The translations under genes and the position numbers were made by a program. This document shows, piece by piece, positions 1-8,929 of a stretch of 64,000 nt of DNA. Origin of the DNA: Cordilura impudica (Eukaryota > Arthropoda > Insecta > Diptera > Scathophagidae); NCBI GenBank assembly GCA_963682025.1, contig OY821521.1, forward strand, positions 195,993,026 to 196,057,025. Direction: 5' to 3'. The notes beneath the pieces were generated by a model that was not told the DNA's origin, searched no databases, and saw nothing but the letters and a program-made list of their open reading frames with translations. Each line of letters begins with the position of its first letter. Position 1 is the first letter of the stretch.

Positions 1-179
1 GATATGTGTTAGTAGCAAATTTAAATGCAATTTACTCGAAACTAACGAAAAAATTAAAAAATCTGTAAATCTGGTGAACAGCTAAAAAGAAATACCTTTC
101 AAATAATATACGTTTGGTCCAAATCGGGATAAAACGGTAGAACAAAACAAGAAATGAGCTAGCCCATTAATATTATAGA
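1..179 (-). mobile_element. Non-autonomous Helitron, 5' half, cut by window edge
   Basis: Reverse-strand copy of the commonest repeat of the window. Read on the minus strand it starts with TCTATAATATTAATGGGCTA just after an A and runs into the conserved 5' block (GGTATTTCTTTTTAGC and TTGCTACTAACACAT). The 3' part lies outside the window. No Rep/helicase coding sequence is present, so it would depend on proteins from elsewhere. Confidence 0.75.
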
Positions 180-229
180 TGTCGTACTTTTATATTGTAA
201 AATTTTTGTCGTTTTATAGCAAAGGGTTG

Positions 230-325
230 TTGAATTAGCTGAAACAATTTTATATCATAATTTTTTGTGAATGTATTGTGAAATAGAAATTTACCCCCCT
301 TCGCGAATAGATGTTTACACATCAA
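230..325 (-). repeat. Short interspersed repeat with ATGTGTAAACATCT end
   Basis: On the minus strand this reads from ATGTGTAAACATCTATTCGC through a G-run to TAAATTTCTATTTCACAATA. Similar sequence occurs at 13315-13400 and again in part at 41802-41870, so it is a dispersed repeat. The terminal ATGTGTAAACATCT also occurs inside the inverted-repeat element at 15401-16042, which suggests a shared family. No coding content is visible. Confidence 0.5.
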
Positions 326-414
326 AAAGAAGGAAGCTATAGTTTGATTTTGCTGATAGAAACATGTCCAGCAATTGCGAAAGGTACGTCTTATTTTCAT
401 CTAATTTACAATCT

Positions 415-821
415 TATGCCGTTTTCTTTTCTGACAAAAAATGTCGCCTTTTTTTTCCCTTTTTTCGAAAAGTGTATTTTTTTATATATTCTAAATTAAG
501 AGAAACCTTATCTTATATATCAATCGAAAGGTCTCAAAGTCGAGCCCTCATAAATCACAAAAAATTCGAGCCATTGACTTCCTTCAGGGTCATAGCGGGA
601 GAATATTTCCCCATTGTTCCCCTTTTTTGAATATTTTCACCCTATGACTTCCAAGAGGATAATAATCAATTTTTTTTTGTATTTATGAACACAGCACTTT
701 GAGACCTTTCGATTGATATATAATACAAGGTTGGTCTTAATTCAGAATATATAGAAAATACACTTTTCCAAAAAAGGGCAAAAAAAGGGCGACATTTTTT
801 GTCAGAAAAGAAAACGGCATT
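415..821. mobile_element. Palindromic (fold-back) MITE-like element
   Basis: The two halves are imperfect inverted repeats of each other over about 190-200 bp, meeting near position 618. Blocks such as ATGCCGTTTTCTTTTCTGAC (from 416) return as GTCAGAAAAGAAAACGGCAT (801-820), and CAATCGAAAGGTCTCAAAGT returns in reverse near 697-716. The inner parts (GACTTCC and its partner GGAAGTC) also pair, so almost the whole element is palindromic. No transposase is present. The superfamily is not identifiable because I could not fix target-site duplications. Confidence 0.7.
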
Positions 822-1003
822 AGTTTATCAAAAACCATAACAGTTTCATAGTGGCCGGCACGTTCACCAGTCCTCAACCTCATAGAAAGTTTTTGTGACA
901 TTTTAACCATTGCGAAGGAATAATGAACAAGAAATGACCAAACGTCAATGAACAGCCCTGTTAGAAGCAGAGATCAATCGTTTTTTCATTTTTTCGCTAC
1001 TCA
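822..1003. other. Unassigned sequence
   Basis: Short unique-looking stretch between the palindrome and the 3' end of the LINE relic. It contains GGCCGGCACG near 853 and no convincing coding frame. Confidence 0.4.
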
Positions 1004-1020
1004 TAGGTTAGGTTAGGTTA
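1004..1020 (-). repeat. (AACCT)n 3' tail of the LINE relic
   Basis: Three and a bit copies of TTAGG/AACCT at the exact 3' boundary of the RNase H LINE. Short tandem tails in place of poly(A) are known for several RNase H-bearing non-LTR clades. The motif equals the common insect telomere unit, but three copies here are better read as the retrotransposon tail. Confidence 0.6.
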
Positions 1021-1795
1021 AAAGTGGCTGCTAATCCAAAGGAAAATCACACTTAGACTCTGGGGTCCATTGCGATACCACGGAACGAATATGTGTTCCC
1101 CTCAGTCCCCACCGTAGAACCAATTTGAGCTCTTGATAAAGCCCCTGATATGTGAAATTTCCACGTTTGAGAGATCAGAGAGATCGTGAAGAAACGGCGA
1201 TCCCAGTGTTCGAAGTCTTGTTCTGGAGAGCACCGGGCAATTGCAAAGGAAGTGTTCTATGCTTTCCACCTCCACCACATCCATGCAGCTGTGACATAAG
1301 TCATTTGACGAGACCCTGAGGTGTTCAGCATGTCTCTCTATGAGGCAGTACCCAGTGATAACAGCAACTACTGTTGAAATCTCCCCAGGGGGAGTGATAG
1401 TAGCACACTAGTGCGCTTATGATTCAGAGCCGGCCAGATTTATCTCGTGATCCTGCACGTTGAGCCATTAGCCCCCATCTGTTGTCCGTTGTGCCAGCGG
1501 TGTGAAGCCAAAGTTCCAGCTTGCACGATTCCAGGGGTGTACCAACACATTCCAAGTCCGCTGGAACCCGTAAGGTAGTGCCCTGTCTTGCCAGCTCATC
1601 AGCTTTACAGTTTCCCGGCATATTCCTGTGCCCTGGGACCCATATGAGTCTGATGTCGAACTGCTTGGTCATCTCATTTAAAGACGTGCGGCAGTTAAGG
1701 GTGGTTCTTGTTTTCAGGAACATTGATTCCAAGGATTTTACCGCGACCTGACTATCAGAGTAGATGTTGACTGCGGTTGTACTCATAGTAACTAA
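1004..1795 (-). pseudogene. Non-LTR retrotransposon 3' end: RNase H and CCHC-type C-terminus
   Basis: Minus-strand remnant of the C-terminal part of a LINE ORF2. Peptide from about 1785 to 1424 carries the RNase H motifs IYSDSQVAVKSL and WVPGHRNMPGNCKADELARQ, in which the catalytic Asp and the late His/Asp region are recognisable. After a frame change near 1425 a second open stretch runs to 1102 with TGYCLIERHAEHL, then C-H-C type residues in CHSC and EHFLCNCPVLSRTRLRTLGS. Elements with a C-terminal RNase H belong to the I, R1 or LOA-type clades. The 5' part (endonuclease and RT) is missing, the usual 5' truncation. The element ends not in poly(A) but in repeats of AACCT (plus-strand AGGTTAGGTTAGG at 1004-1020). 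It has at least one frameshift and is non-functional. Confidence 0.8.
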
Positions 1796-2027
1796 TGAAA
1801 TTTTAAGTAGAAGTGAGTAGAGATCATTGAAATTCAACCACTCTGATGTACTCATACTCACACTAACGTTGATTTATAAGTATAAGTAGCAATAAATATG
1901 AAACCCACGTAGAGATCATATTCATACCATTCAAAATCTGTTTGATTTATATATCACATCAGTTTGATTTATAATACTTACAATTTATTCAACTCGTTCA
2001 GCTCATCCGTGTACAAACACATGCATA
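1785..2027. repeat. GAGTA/TACTC-rich low-complexity sequence, left part
   Basis: Contains repeated TACTCAT and AAGTAGAAGTGAGTA-like words. Similar GAGTA-rich sequence resumes at 2720-2975 on the other side of the Helitron at 2028-2699, so the Helitron probably split one low-complexity tract. Confidence 0.4.
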
Positions 2028-2699
2028 TCTATATATGAATACGTGAAGGTAAATCTTTCGATCAATTTTTTTTAGCAAAATGCGCATACGGAGGAGTGTG
2101 AAATTTGGCATAGTTATAGATCATATGGAGGAGAAGTGCCGAATGATAAAATTTATGTATAATATGTGTTAAAATATATTAAATTATTTAAAATAAAATA
2201 TTTATAAGTAAATAATTTTATAAAAGCCTAAAGGCATGATAATCAATTTTAGCTAATTCACAATTCATCACCTGTCCATTTGTTATTGATGGTTTTTAAA
2301 AAAGAGTACATTTCAATCGCCCTGTGTTAAATTGTGAATTGCCTAAAATTGATTAGCATACCTTTAGGCTCTTATAAAACTATTTATTAACAATCTCATT
2401 TAAAAAACAACAACAAAAATTCCAAAATTGGCCTCAAGCTCAATAAATGTATAAATTTATAACAACAAAAATGTCGACGAAAACACAAATATTTATTTAA
2501 TCTCATTTATATTTTTTCTGTGTGATTATCAAATATTTATAATGAAATTTAATGAACTTTATTTAAAAATTCACAATTTAATGAATTTAAATATTCATAA
2601 ATTTTATACATACATATATATAGCTTTAAAAAAACATTGAAAGAAACAAATTTAATGAAAAAATAAAATTTCCGAATTTCAAATGCTGGGCTCTGCTAG
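2028..2699 (+). mobile_element. Non-autonomous Helitron, long subfamily
   Basis: Starts TCTATATATGAATACG and ends CTCTGCTAG before a T, with the GGGCTGGGCTCTGCTAG type 3' tail. The hairpin is degenerate (CCGAATTTCAAATGC instead of CTCGAATTTCGAG). The 5' region (GCAAAATGCGCATACGGAGG, CATATGGAGGAGAAGTGCC) matches the copies at 34579-34925 and 53251-53732, defining a second subfamily. About 670 bp, no coding capacity. Confidence 0.7.
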
Positions 2700-3350
2700 T
2701 TTACCATAGCAACGCAACAGAGCAAATTCAAAACCTCACAATGAGTACTTTAATGTTCGTATTCGAATCATACTTATTTTACAGCGTCTATACACATTTA
2801 GTGAAGGAGAGTCTAAATCAACAACGTCATAAATATTGTTCAGTATGAGTATCATGAGTACCTCAAACAGTAGAGAGGGCATAAGGTTCGGCAACATTTT
2901 AATAAGTATGAATGCGTATAAGTACAAGAAATTATGAGTCATGACTCAACTGTACTCACTTTTTCAGTATTCATTGCAGATTTCTGGTTGGAAGTATGAA
3001 AAAATGACTTGAAGGTGACTAGAATCAGAGAGGAGATTATATACAATATTTTTTTTCATAAATTTTGACATTTCTTTACTTTTCGTTTAAAAACCTTGTA
3101 ATTGTTAATTAATAAATGTATCGTTTGTATAAAATTATTTTTTGCTATTGCCTGCATTCTTCGCTAAATAACAGTTTGTCCAGTATGCAACCTTTCCTTA
3201 CAGTCAGTCGTTCTAGGGAAATAAAATTAAATGAAAAACCTTATAATTGTAAAACGCGCCTTGAATTTCAGCCATTGACAGCCATCAAACAGATTAAGAA
3301 TTCCGGATCTAAAGATAAATTTTAATCTGCAATCTTTGAAAGTTAACCTT
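2700..3350. other. GAGTA-rich tract, then unassigned AT-rich DNA
   Basis: 2720-2975 carries many GAGTA and AGTATGA words and pairs with the tract left of the Helitron. From 3000 to 3350 I see no gene. The frame from 3116 to 3325 could encode 69 residues but has no recognisable motif. Confidence 0.4.
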
Positions 3351-3730
3351 TTTTTATAACCACCGTGCACAGGGTATATATTAGTTTATCATTCCATTTG
3401 TAACGCACCAAAAATAAATTTGCGATCGCTAAAGTACACACATTCCTGAACCTTATAACAACTCGAGTTGATATATCGCTGTCAGCCTGTCTGTCTGTCC
3501 GTCCGTCTGTCTGTTGAAATCACGCTCATTCAAAAAATCAACCATTTACCTGTCCCAACTTAGGATAATATTTTTTGATATTATTTCGAGCAGTTTGGTA
3601 TTTTAACTCCGGTAAATCGAGCATCATTGTGCTAAGATATGATCTAAAATAAGGAGACACCTCCAAAAATTATAAAAATTCAGTTTCTTGTAATATTTTT
3701 GTTTATTATTATTAAGTATATTTAATTATA
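3351..3730. repeat. Fly-type interspersed repeat with GGGTATA and CTGT/CCGT microsatellite
   Basis: Begins near CACCGTGCACAGGGTATATA and contains a pyrimidine-rich CTGTCTGTCTGTCCGTCCG tract at 3487-3513. This arrangement, a GGGTATA end plus a tetranucleotide run, resembles repeats that are abundant in fly genomes (general knowledge) and the copies listed near 22.2, 26.1, 28.4 and 54.5 kb, though direct similarity to those is weak. Confidence 0.4.
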
Positions 3731-4109
3731 CTAGGAGATTCCAGCCCTCGAAATTCGAGCGCAAATTCTAGGAAATTTTATTTTTTCATTAAATAAAGAC
3801 CCTAAAAGTATGCTAATCAATTATAGCCAATTCACAAATCAACAAAAAAAAAAAAACAAACTCATTTTTATTACAAACACATTAAAAAAGATAATAAACA
3901 CACACATAGCATTACATATTATGTATGTATTAGTAGAAACTTTAAATGCAATTTACTCAAAATAGAGGAAAAAATTAAAAAATCTGTAAATCTGCAAAAC
4001 GGCTAAAAAGAAATACCTTTCAAATAATATACGTTTGGTCAAAAGCGGGAAAAAACGGTAGAACAAAATATCAGTCCCAAGAAATCGCCTAGCCTATTAC
4101 TATTATAGA
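3731..4109 (-). mobile_element. Non-autonomous Helitron
   Basis: Complete reverse-strand copy. On the minus strand it starts TCTATAATAGTAATAGGCTA after an A and ends GGAATCTCCTAG before a T, with the intact hairpin core CTCGAATTTCGAG 14 bp upstream. The internal blocks TTGATTAGCATAC and GGTATTTCTTTTTAGCCG are conserved with the other copies. 379 bp, no coding sequence. Confidence 0.8.
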
Positions 4110-4309
4110 TACTTTTTCAGACATTTTGTTCAATTTTAGTTATAAATTGTGCAATAAGTCCACATATTAATGTAAAAGTAAAACCCAGGTGGGGGATACC
4201 AAAGTTTCGGCTCAACCAAATTTCACACTCATACTTGTTTAAATTTGTTTTATTTTTTTTAATTTTAACAACTTAAATTTTCCAGTGTAGCCCGTGCGGA
4301 GTAAATGTG

Positions 4310-4525
4310 TTAGTGTATTTGTAAAATGATATGGGCTTTGGCTGTCAAATCGTCTAATAATTGTTGTCGAATGGGTGGTAGAGATGGAAAGGTTAAACCA
4401 CCATCGTTAGTAATCAAGGATAAACAATTTGATTTGTTTCGCTGGCTTACACAGGCAAACATACCAGATATATTTATTCCATACAATTCACACAAATGAG
4501 CAAAACGCAAACCGACAAAACGCAA
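4310..4525 (-). CDS. Possible small open frame, unassigned
   Basis: A 71-codon minus-strand frame whose second half (SLITNDGGLTFPSLPPIR, then QQLLDDLTAKAHI) looks less compositionally random than other frames nearby and has lower AT content. I do not recognise a family. It could be an exon of a host gene, a relic, or chance. The next upstream residues do not extend convincingly. Confidence 0.2.
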   Translation of the reverse strand: MRFVGLRFAHLCELYGINISGMFACVSQRNKSNCLSLITNDGGLTFPSLPPIRQQLLDDLTAKAHIILQIH

Positions 4526-5228
4526 AACACATTTTCCAATGTGTCATTGTGGCAGTGGCAAACAACTAAGGATTTGTTATTGTAATCACCAACAGAAGCC
4601 ACAACAAAAAAAAAAAAAAAAGAAAGCCAGCCATGTAATGCGACAAATACAATAATACAACAATAATACGAAGAAGAATTGAATATTTTTGTTTTTTTTT
4701 TGCTTGTAACTCGTTCTCATATTTAGCACGGAACATCTGTGAAAATGTGCCACTTCATATAATATAGAAATGTCACAGAGTCAGCAGTGTAATGTTTGGA
4801 ATGGAGTTTGTTGCCCAAACCAAAATCCAAACAAGGATAATGCAATCAATTGTGCTTCATTTACGGTATTTTGCAAATGCAAATGCAAATTAATTGTCTT
4901 AATAATTGATGAACATTATTGAGTTTTAATTTTATGATATTATGGGGAGAACGAACTCATTTTACTTAAAAAATATTTTTGATTCATTAAGGTTTGATGA
5001 ACTATAATTGGAATTAGTAATTTTCTGTAATTTTCATTAGTTATCTAACATGACGAGACAGGGAAAGTTATTTGTTTGGGAAGGACGTTTTTTTTTATGG
5101 CGATCTCATATATATTTAAGGGGTAAAGGATGGAGCCAAAAAATGGTAGTTTTTCGTTTTAAATATAAAAAAATTTAACTTAAATAAATCGCCATAATTT
5201 TTTAACGATATTACCGATATTAATAAAA
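4526..5228. other. No gene seen
   Basis: AT-rich, unique-looking sequence with an A-run at 4604-4621 and GCAAATGCAAATGCAAAT at 4872-4889. No coding signal or known repeat recognised. Confidence 0.4.
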
Positions 5229-5247
5229 ACTAGCAGGGCCCAGGCCT
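5229..5247 (-). mobile_element. Detached Helitron 3' tip
   Basis: ACTAGCAGGGCCCAGGCCTC matches the first bases inside a reverse-strand Helitron 3' end (CTAGCAG..CCCAGCCCTC). The hairpin and the body are gone, and a forward Helitron starts six bases later, so the earlier copy was probably truncated by deletion or by the second insertion. Confidence 0.4.
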
Positions 5248-5252
5248 CAAAA

Positions 5253-5591
5253 TCTATAACATTAATAGGCTAGGCGATTTCTTGCGACCGATGTTTTGTT
5301 CTACCGTTTTATATCGATTTTGAACAAACATATATTGTTTGAAAGGTATTTCTTTTTAGCCGTGTTGCAGATTTACAGATTTTTAATTTTTTCCTTTATT
5401 TTGAGTAAATAGCATTTAAAGTTGCTACTAACATAAAATTATACACATGCTATGTGTGTGTTTATTAAATTTGTTATTGTGTTTGTAATAATTGGCTATA
5501 ATTGATTAGCATACCTTTAGGGTCTTTATTTAATGAAAAAATAAAATTTCACAGAATTTGCACTCGAATTTTGAGGGCTGGAATCTGCTAG
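5253..5591 (+). mobile_element. Non-autonomous Helitron, well-preserved copy
   Basis: Begins TCTATAACATTAATAGGCTA after an A and ends GGAATCTGCTAG before a T. The expected Helitron parts are present: 5' TC, 3' CTAG, and a short palindrome (CTCGAATTTTGAG, one mismatch) about 14 bp before the end. Conserved blocks in order: GCGATTTCTTGCGACCGATG, GTTCTACCGTTTTAT, GAAAGGTATTTCTTTTTAGC, GTTGCTACTAACA, GATTAGCATACC. 339 bp, non-coding. Confidence 0.8.
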
Positions 5592-6640
5592 TACATATAA
5601 CTGGGTTTGTTAATAAATAATTTTATAAGAGCCTAAATTTAAATATGTGTTTTACGTATGTGTTAGTAGCAACTTAACCCAGTTGGCCACGTCTTTAGGA
5701 CATCTTAAACGAAGGGTACAAGACAATAGTATCGTTGAAGACAAATTGAGGACAGTTCGAGCAAATCGTTGACGAAATTTTCATGCAAATGTCCGCGGAA
5801 TCATACAAGACCATAAGAGAGACACTTTCACTTATCGGGTCGTTGACGATTGTATGAGCGAAAAAAGTTCCTCATTATCGCCGACGACCATTTAATCGAC
5901 AATATGCTCCATCTTGTCGTCGACGACGACGTAGGCGATATAATCTACAATGTGATCGTTGACGACCATTCCGGCTACAATATCCTTCATACTATCGTTG
6001 ACGATAATATAAGAGACATATTCCCTCATACTACGTCAGCGACAGTATGACGGACACTTTCACCCTAATTAAAGTGAAAGTCCACATTTCTAAATTTTTA
6101 AATTTCATTTTAACTTAATTTCATTTTACAAAATTAAAAAATTATAATAAAAAAACAGATCAAACGAAAAAATAATTAATTCATTTTAAAAATAAATAAT
6201 AACATATATTTTAAGTTGTTGTCTTTAACCAAGTTCGACGGACTACAAGTATAAGACGATGTCGCTCATATTGCCTTCAACGGATCTTGATACACGACAA
6301 TATAGATATTTGTCTATTTGTCGCTGAATTTGTCGTCAACGGGATGTGATACTCGACCATCTGTGTAATTTGTTTCCCAGCTGGACGTTAACGACAATAC
6401 CCATTATATAGTCATTAGAGCAAACTTCATTACCAAGGCGTGCGTGACAAATTATAAAATGTCTGTAAGGAATTGTTAAAGACAATGTCATCCACGACCA
6501 TTTTGCCAACTGTTGTTAAATGCATTTTACTAAAAAAAAATGTTCCAAACGTTGCGAATCTGTAAATCTGGTGGACAGTTAAAAAGAAATACCTTTCAAA
6601 TGGAGTATTTTTAGTCAAAATTGGTTGGTAAACTAAAAAA
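5592..6640 (-). mobile_element. Composite reverse-strand Helitron carrying a foreign GACGA-rich segment
   Basis: 5600-5690 matches the reverse of the long Helitron copy at 16778-17296 (ATAACTGGGTTTGTTAAT, then GTGTTAGTAGCAACTT). 6540-6635 matches the Helitron 5' region (CTGTAAATCTGGTGGACAG, AGAAATACCTTTCAAATG). Between them lies 800 bp absent from other copies, largely a degenerate 39-bp repeat. Both Helitron termini are lost. The same GACGA sequence sits next to a Helitron 5' end at 12846-13090, so the foreign segment has probably moved with the Helitron. Confidence 0.55.
5870..6420. repeat. Degenerate ~39-bp GTCGTTGACGAC repeat
   Basis: From 5870 to 6045 four units of about 39 bp each contain a GTCGTCGACGAC-like core followed by an AT-rich spacer; translated, one frame reads VVDDDVGDIIYNV, IVDDHSGYNILHT, IVDDNIRDIFPHT. 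Weaker units continue from 6235 to 6420. The intervening 6065-6230 is plain AT-rich DNA. The frame periodicity follows from the 39-bp unit and is not evidence for a protein. Confidence 0.6.
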
Positions 6641-6778
6641 AAATAATTAATTCATTTTAAAAATAAATAATAACTTAATATTTTAATATATAACTTATTT
6701 ACTTTCCTTACTTTCTTTCCGTGATTTATCGGTATTTTTAATTTTACGAAAATCTAATCGTAGCCCTTTGGCGACCTA
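6641..6778. other. Unassigned AT-rich DNA
   Basis: Short AT-rich stretch with TAAAAATAAATAATAACTTAAT repeated from 6185 onward; it ends at CCTAGGCCTAGGCCACGC near 6775. Confidence 0.3.
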
Positions 6779-6880
6779 GGCCTAGGCCACGCAATGAGCG
6801 GCAAAGCGGCAAGCGGCAGAGCGGTGAGCAGCAGAGCGGTGAGTGGCAGAGCGGCGAGTTTGAGCGGCAAGTGGCTTATT
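6779..6880. repeat. GC-rich GAGCGGCA/GAGCGGTGA minisatellite
   Basis: About a dozen degenerate units of 7-9 bp (GCGGCAA, GCGGCAGA, GCGGTGAG, GTGGCAGA), the only GC-rich tandem tract in the window. No coding context is visible. It is flanked by CCTAGGCCTAGG on the left. Confidence 0.7.
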
Positions 6881-7277
6881 ACTGAGCGTCATATATGAGC
6901 GGTTAGTTGCCAAAATGCCATTGTCAATGTTATTATTTATTATTTATATAAAAAGTTTTTATAATATAAGCAAAATATTTTCACTACTTTATGATTTTTA
7001 TTTATGTATGACTACATTTCAACCTTTTTAACTTTTTATCGATTGAAAAACAACACAAAAATAGTTGTCGTTAAGATAACAACAACAGCTGACTTTAGCA
7101 ATAGCGAATATCGTTTAAAAATTTTACTGAATACCAAAATCGATAATTGTGTTGTTTTCTTTTTCTAACGATTCAATTATCGTTAAAAAGAAGTTACTGA
7201 ATCGCGAAACAGATTGACAAAACAAAGAAAAGCCATTTCTTTTTTGCCATTTTTATTCTATGCCGCTCAGAAAAGAA

Positions 7278-7425
7278 CCATTGAAAGAAAAAAATCGTTT
7301 TCGGATAACGGCCATTTTTTTTTTATTTTTTGGTAATTTGTTGTTACAAATTAACTTAAAATTTTTAATTGTTTCTTTTTAATTAATATTTTAATTATTG
7401 TTTTTTATTTTTAGCGATTATTGAT
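7278..7425 (+). repeat. Direct repeat, copy 1
   Basis: CATTGAAAGAAAAAAATCGT through AATTGTTTCTTTTTAATTAA recurs at 7688-7830, about 410 bp downstream, with the same block order (poly-T, GGTAATTTGTTGTTA, AACTTAAA, ATTGTTTCTTTTTAATTAA). It is either a segmental duplication or the two ends of a small element. The intervening 7426-7687 has no gene. Confidence 0.55.
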
Positions 7426-7687
7426 TTTAGCGATTTTTGATTTAAAAATTGTATATTTTTGTTTTTGTGAGTGAGTATAGGGTTTGATAACACTATATCA
7501 CCGCCTTAGAAAATCGCTAAGGGAATTTTCGAGATATAACGATTTTCACGAAGACTTAATAAAGTTTTTGGCATATTTTTTTTTTTTTTTTTTTGTGCAA
7601 ATATTTATTTACTTTTTTTGACATATTTTTTTTGGAAATTTTTTTTCCATAACAAAAAAAGATTGTCTGAAAGTACTCAATAAACCC

Positions 7688-7830
7688 CATTGAAAGAAAA
7701 AAATTGTTTTCAGATATTATTAATTTTTTTTTATTTATTTTTTTTTTTTTTTTTGTTAATTTGTTGTTAAAAATGAACTTAAAAATTTTAATTGTTTCTT
7801 TTTAATTAATTTTTTTATTTTAGTGATTAT
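7688..7830 (+). repeat. Direct repeat, copy 2
   Basis: Second copy of the 7278-7425 block, with CGTTTTCGGATAACGG changed to TGTTTTCAGATATTAT and a longer poly-T run. Both copies have nearly the same length, and no inverted termini are apparent. Confidence 0.55.
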
Positions 7831-7989
7831 CTCCATCGAAATATTGGCAGGCTCGAAATGATTTTAGAGGTATAGTTCCTTGGCCAAATATACTTGTTAT
7901 GGCCCATAGTACCAGAATCGCGATGAACCCATGGAGATTTTTTCGGTCCCCTACAATTTGACTCACCATAATCTATATATATATATAAA

Positions 7990-8929
7990 AGAGTTGCGAG
8001 GATGATCATCGCCCAGCCCAAACCATTCGGCCCAGAAGCTTGAAATTTGGATTGTAGGTTCCTCTCTCCGCGTAAAGATCCACTAAGAAAGGATTTTTAA
8101 AAATTCGTACATTAACGGGGTAAAAGCGGACAAAAATGGGGAAAATGGTAACAAATTAATCTAGGAATATGAAATTTGGTGTCTAGACTCCATCCGAGAA
8201 ACATATGTGAGCTCAGAACCAATTTTTTCCAAATTCGGCCATTTAAGCGGGAAAACGGCCAAAAAGGGTAAAAATTTTACCTTTCTGCATCTTCACATAT
8301 TAATCTATATCTATGAACTTTGTTATACAGTCTCCACCGAATACGTGGGCATCAGTCAATAATGATTTTATTGCTAATTCTAACGTCTAGGGGAGGAAAA
8401 ACGTCCAATATGGTAAAAATTGTATGTTTCGTATCTACTAAACAAAAGAATGTAGGAATATGAAATATAGTATGTGGATTCCAATAGCGATATAAACAAC
8501 AGATAAGACGAAAACTTTTGGAAATTTGGATGTTAAGGGCGGCAAAAAGGGCTCGTAAATGTGAAAGCGCACCTTTTTGTATCTTTTTTACAAAGTAATT
8601 TAGGAACACGAAATTTAACATGTAGATTCCATCAGAGACCAAAGAATAAAAAAAGTTTAAATTCGAGCCTTTAGGGGGTAAAAGCGGACAAAAAGGGGGA
8701 AAATTGTAATAAGTGAATCTAGGAATATGAAATTTGGTGGGTAGACTCCATCAAAGAAACAAATATGGGCCCAGGATTATTTTTTTTCAAAATTCGGCCA
8801 TTTAAGGAAAAAACTGACAAAAAGGTAAAAATTGTACCTTGCTGCATTTTCGTAGCATATTATTTAATTAATCTATATATATGAATTTTGGTATACAAAT
8901 TCCACCGAATATTTGAGAAACTACTTATT
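7990..8929. repeat. ~140-bp satellite with four-unit higher-order period
   Basis: The phrase AGGAATATGAAATTTGGTGT-like followed by a TAGACTCCATC-like word recurs near 8038, 8163, 8300, 8452, 8602, 8721 and 8880, at spacings of roughly 120-160 bp. Each unit also has a GGG(G)AAAANGG(A/C)CAAAAA block. The 8163 and 8721 units are much more alike than neighbours, and so are the ones that follow them, indicating a ~558-bp higher-order unit of four monomers. No protein is coded. Confidence 0.7.

Noticed and set aside
1004..1020. True telomere repeat
   Set aside because: Only three units and located exactly at a LINE 3' end.
3487..3513. CRISPR-like or regulatory tetranucleotide cluster
   Set aside because: It is a CTGT/CCGT microsatellite inside a fly-type repeat.
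5850..6050. 66-residue VDD-rich frame
   Set aside because: Explained by the 39-bp GACGA repeat; no flanking coding signal.
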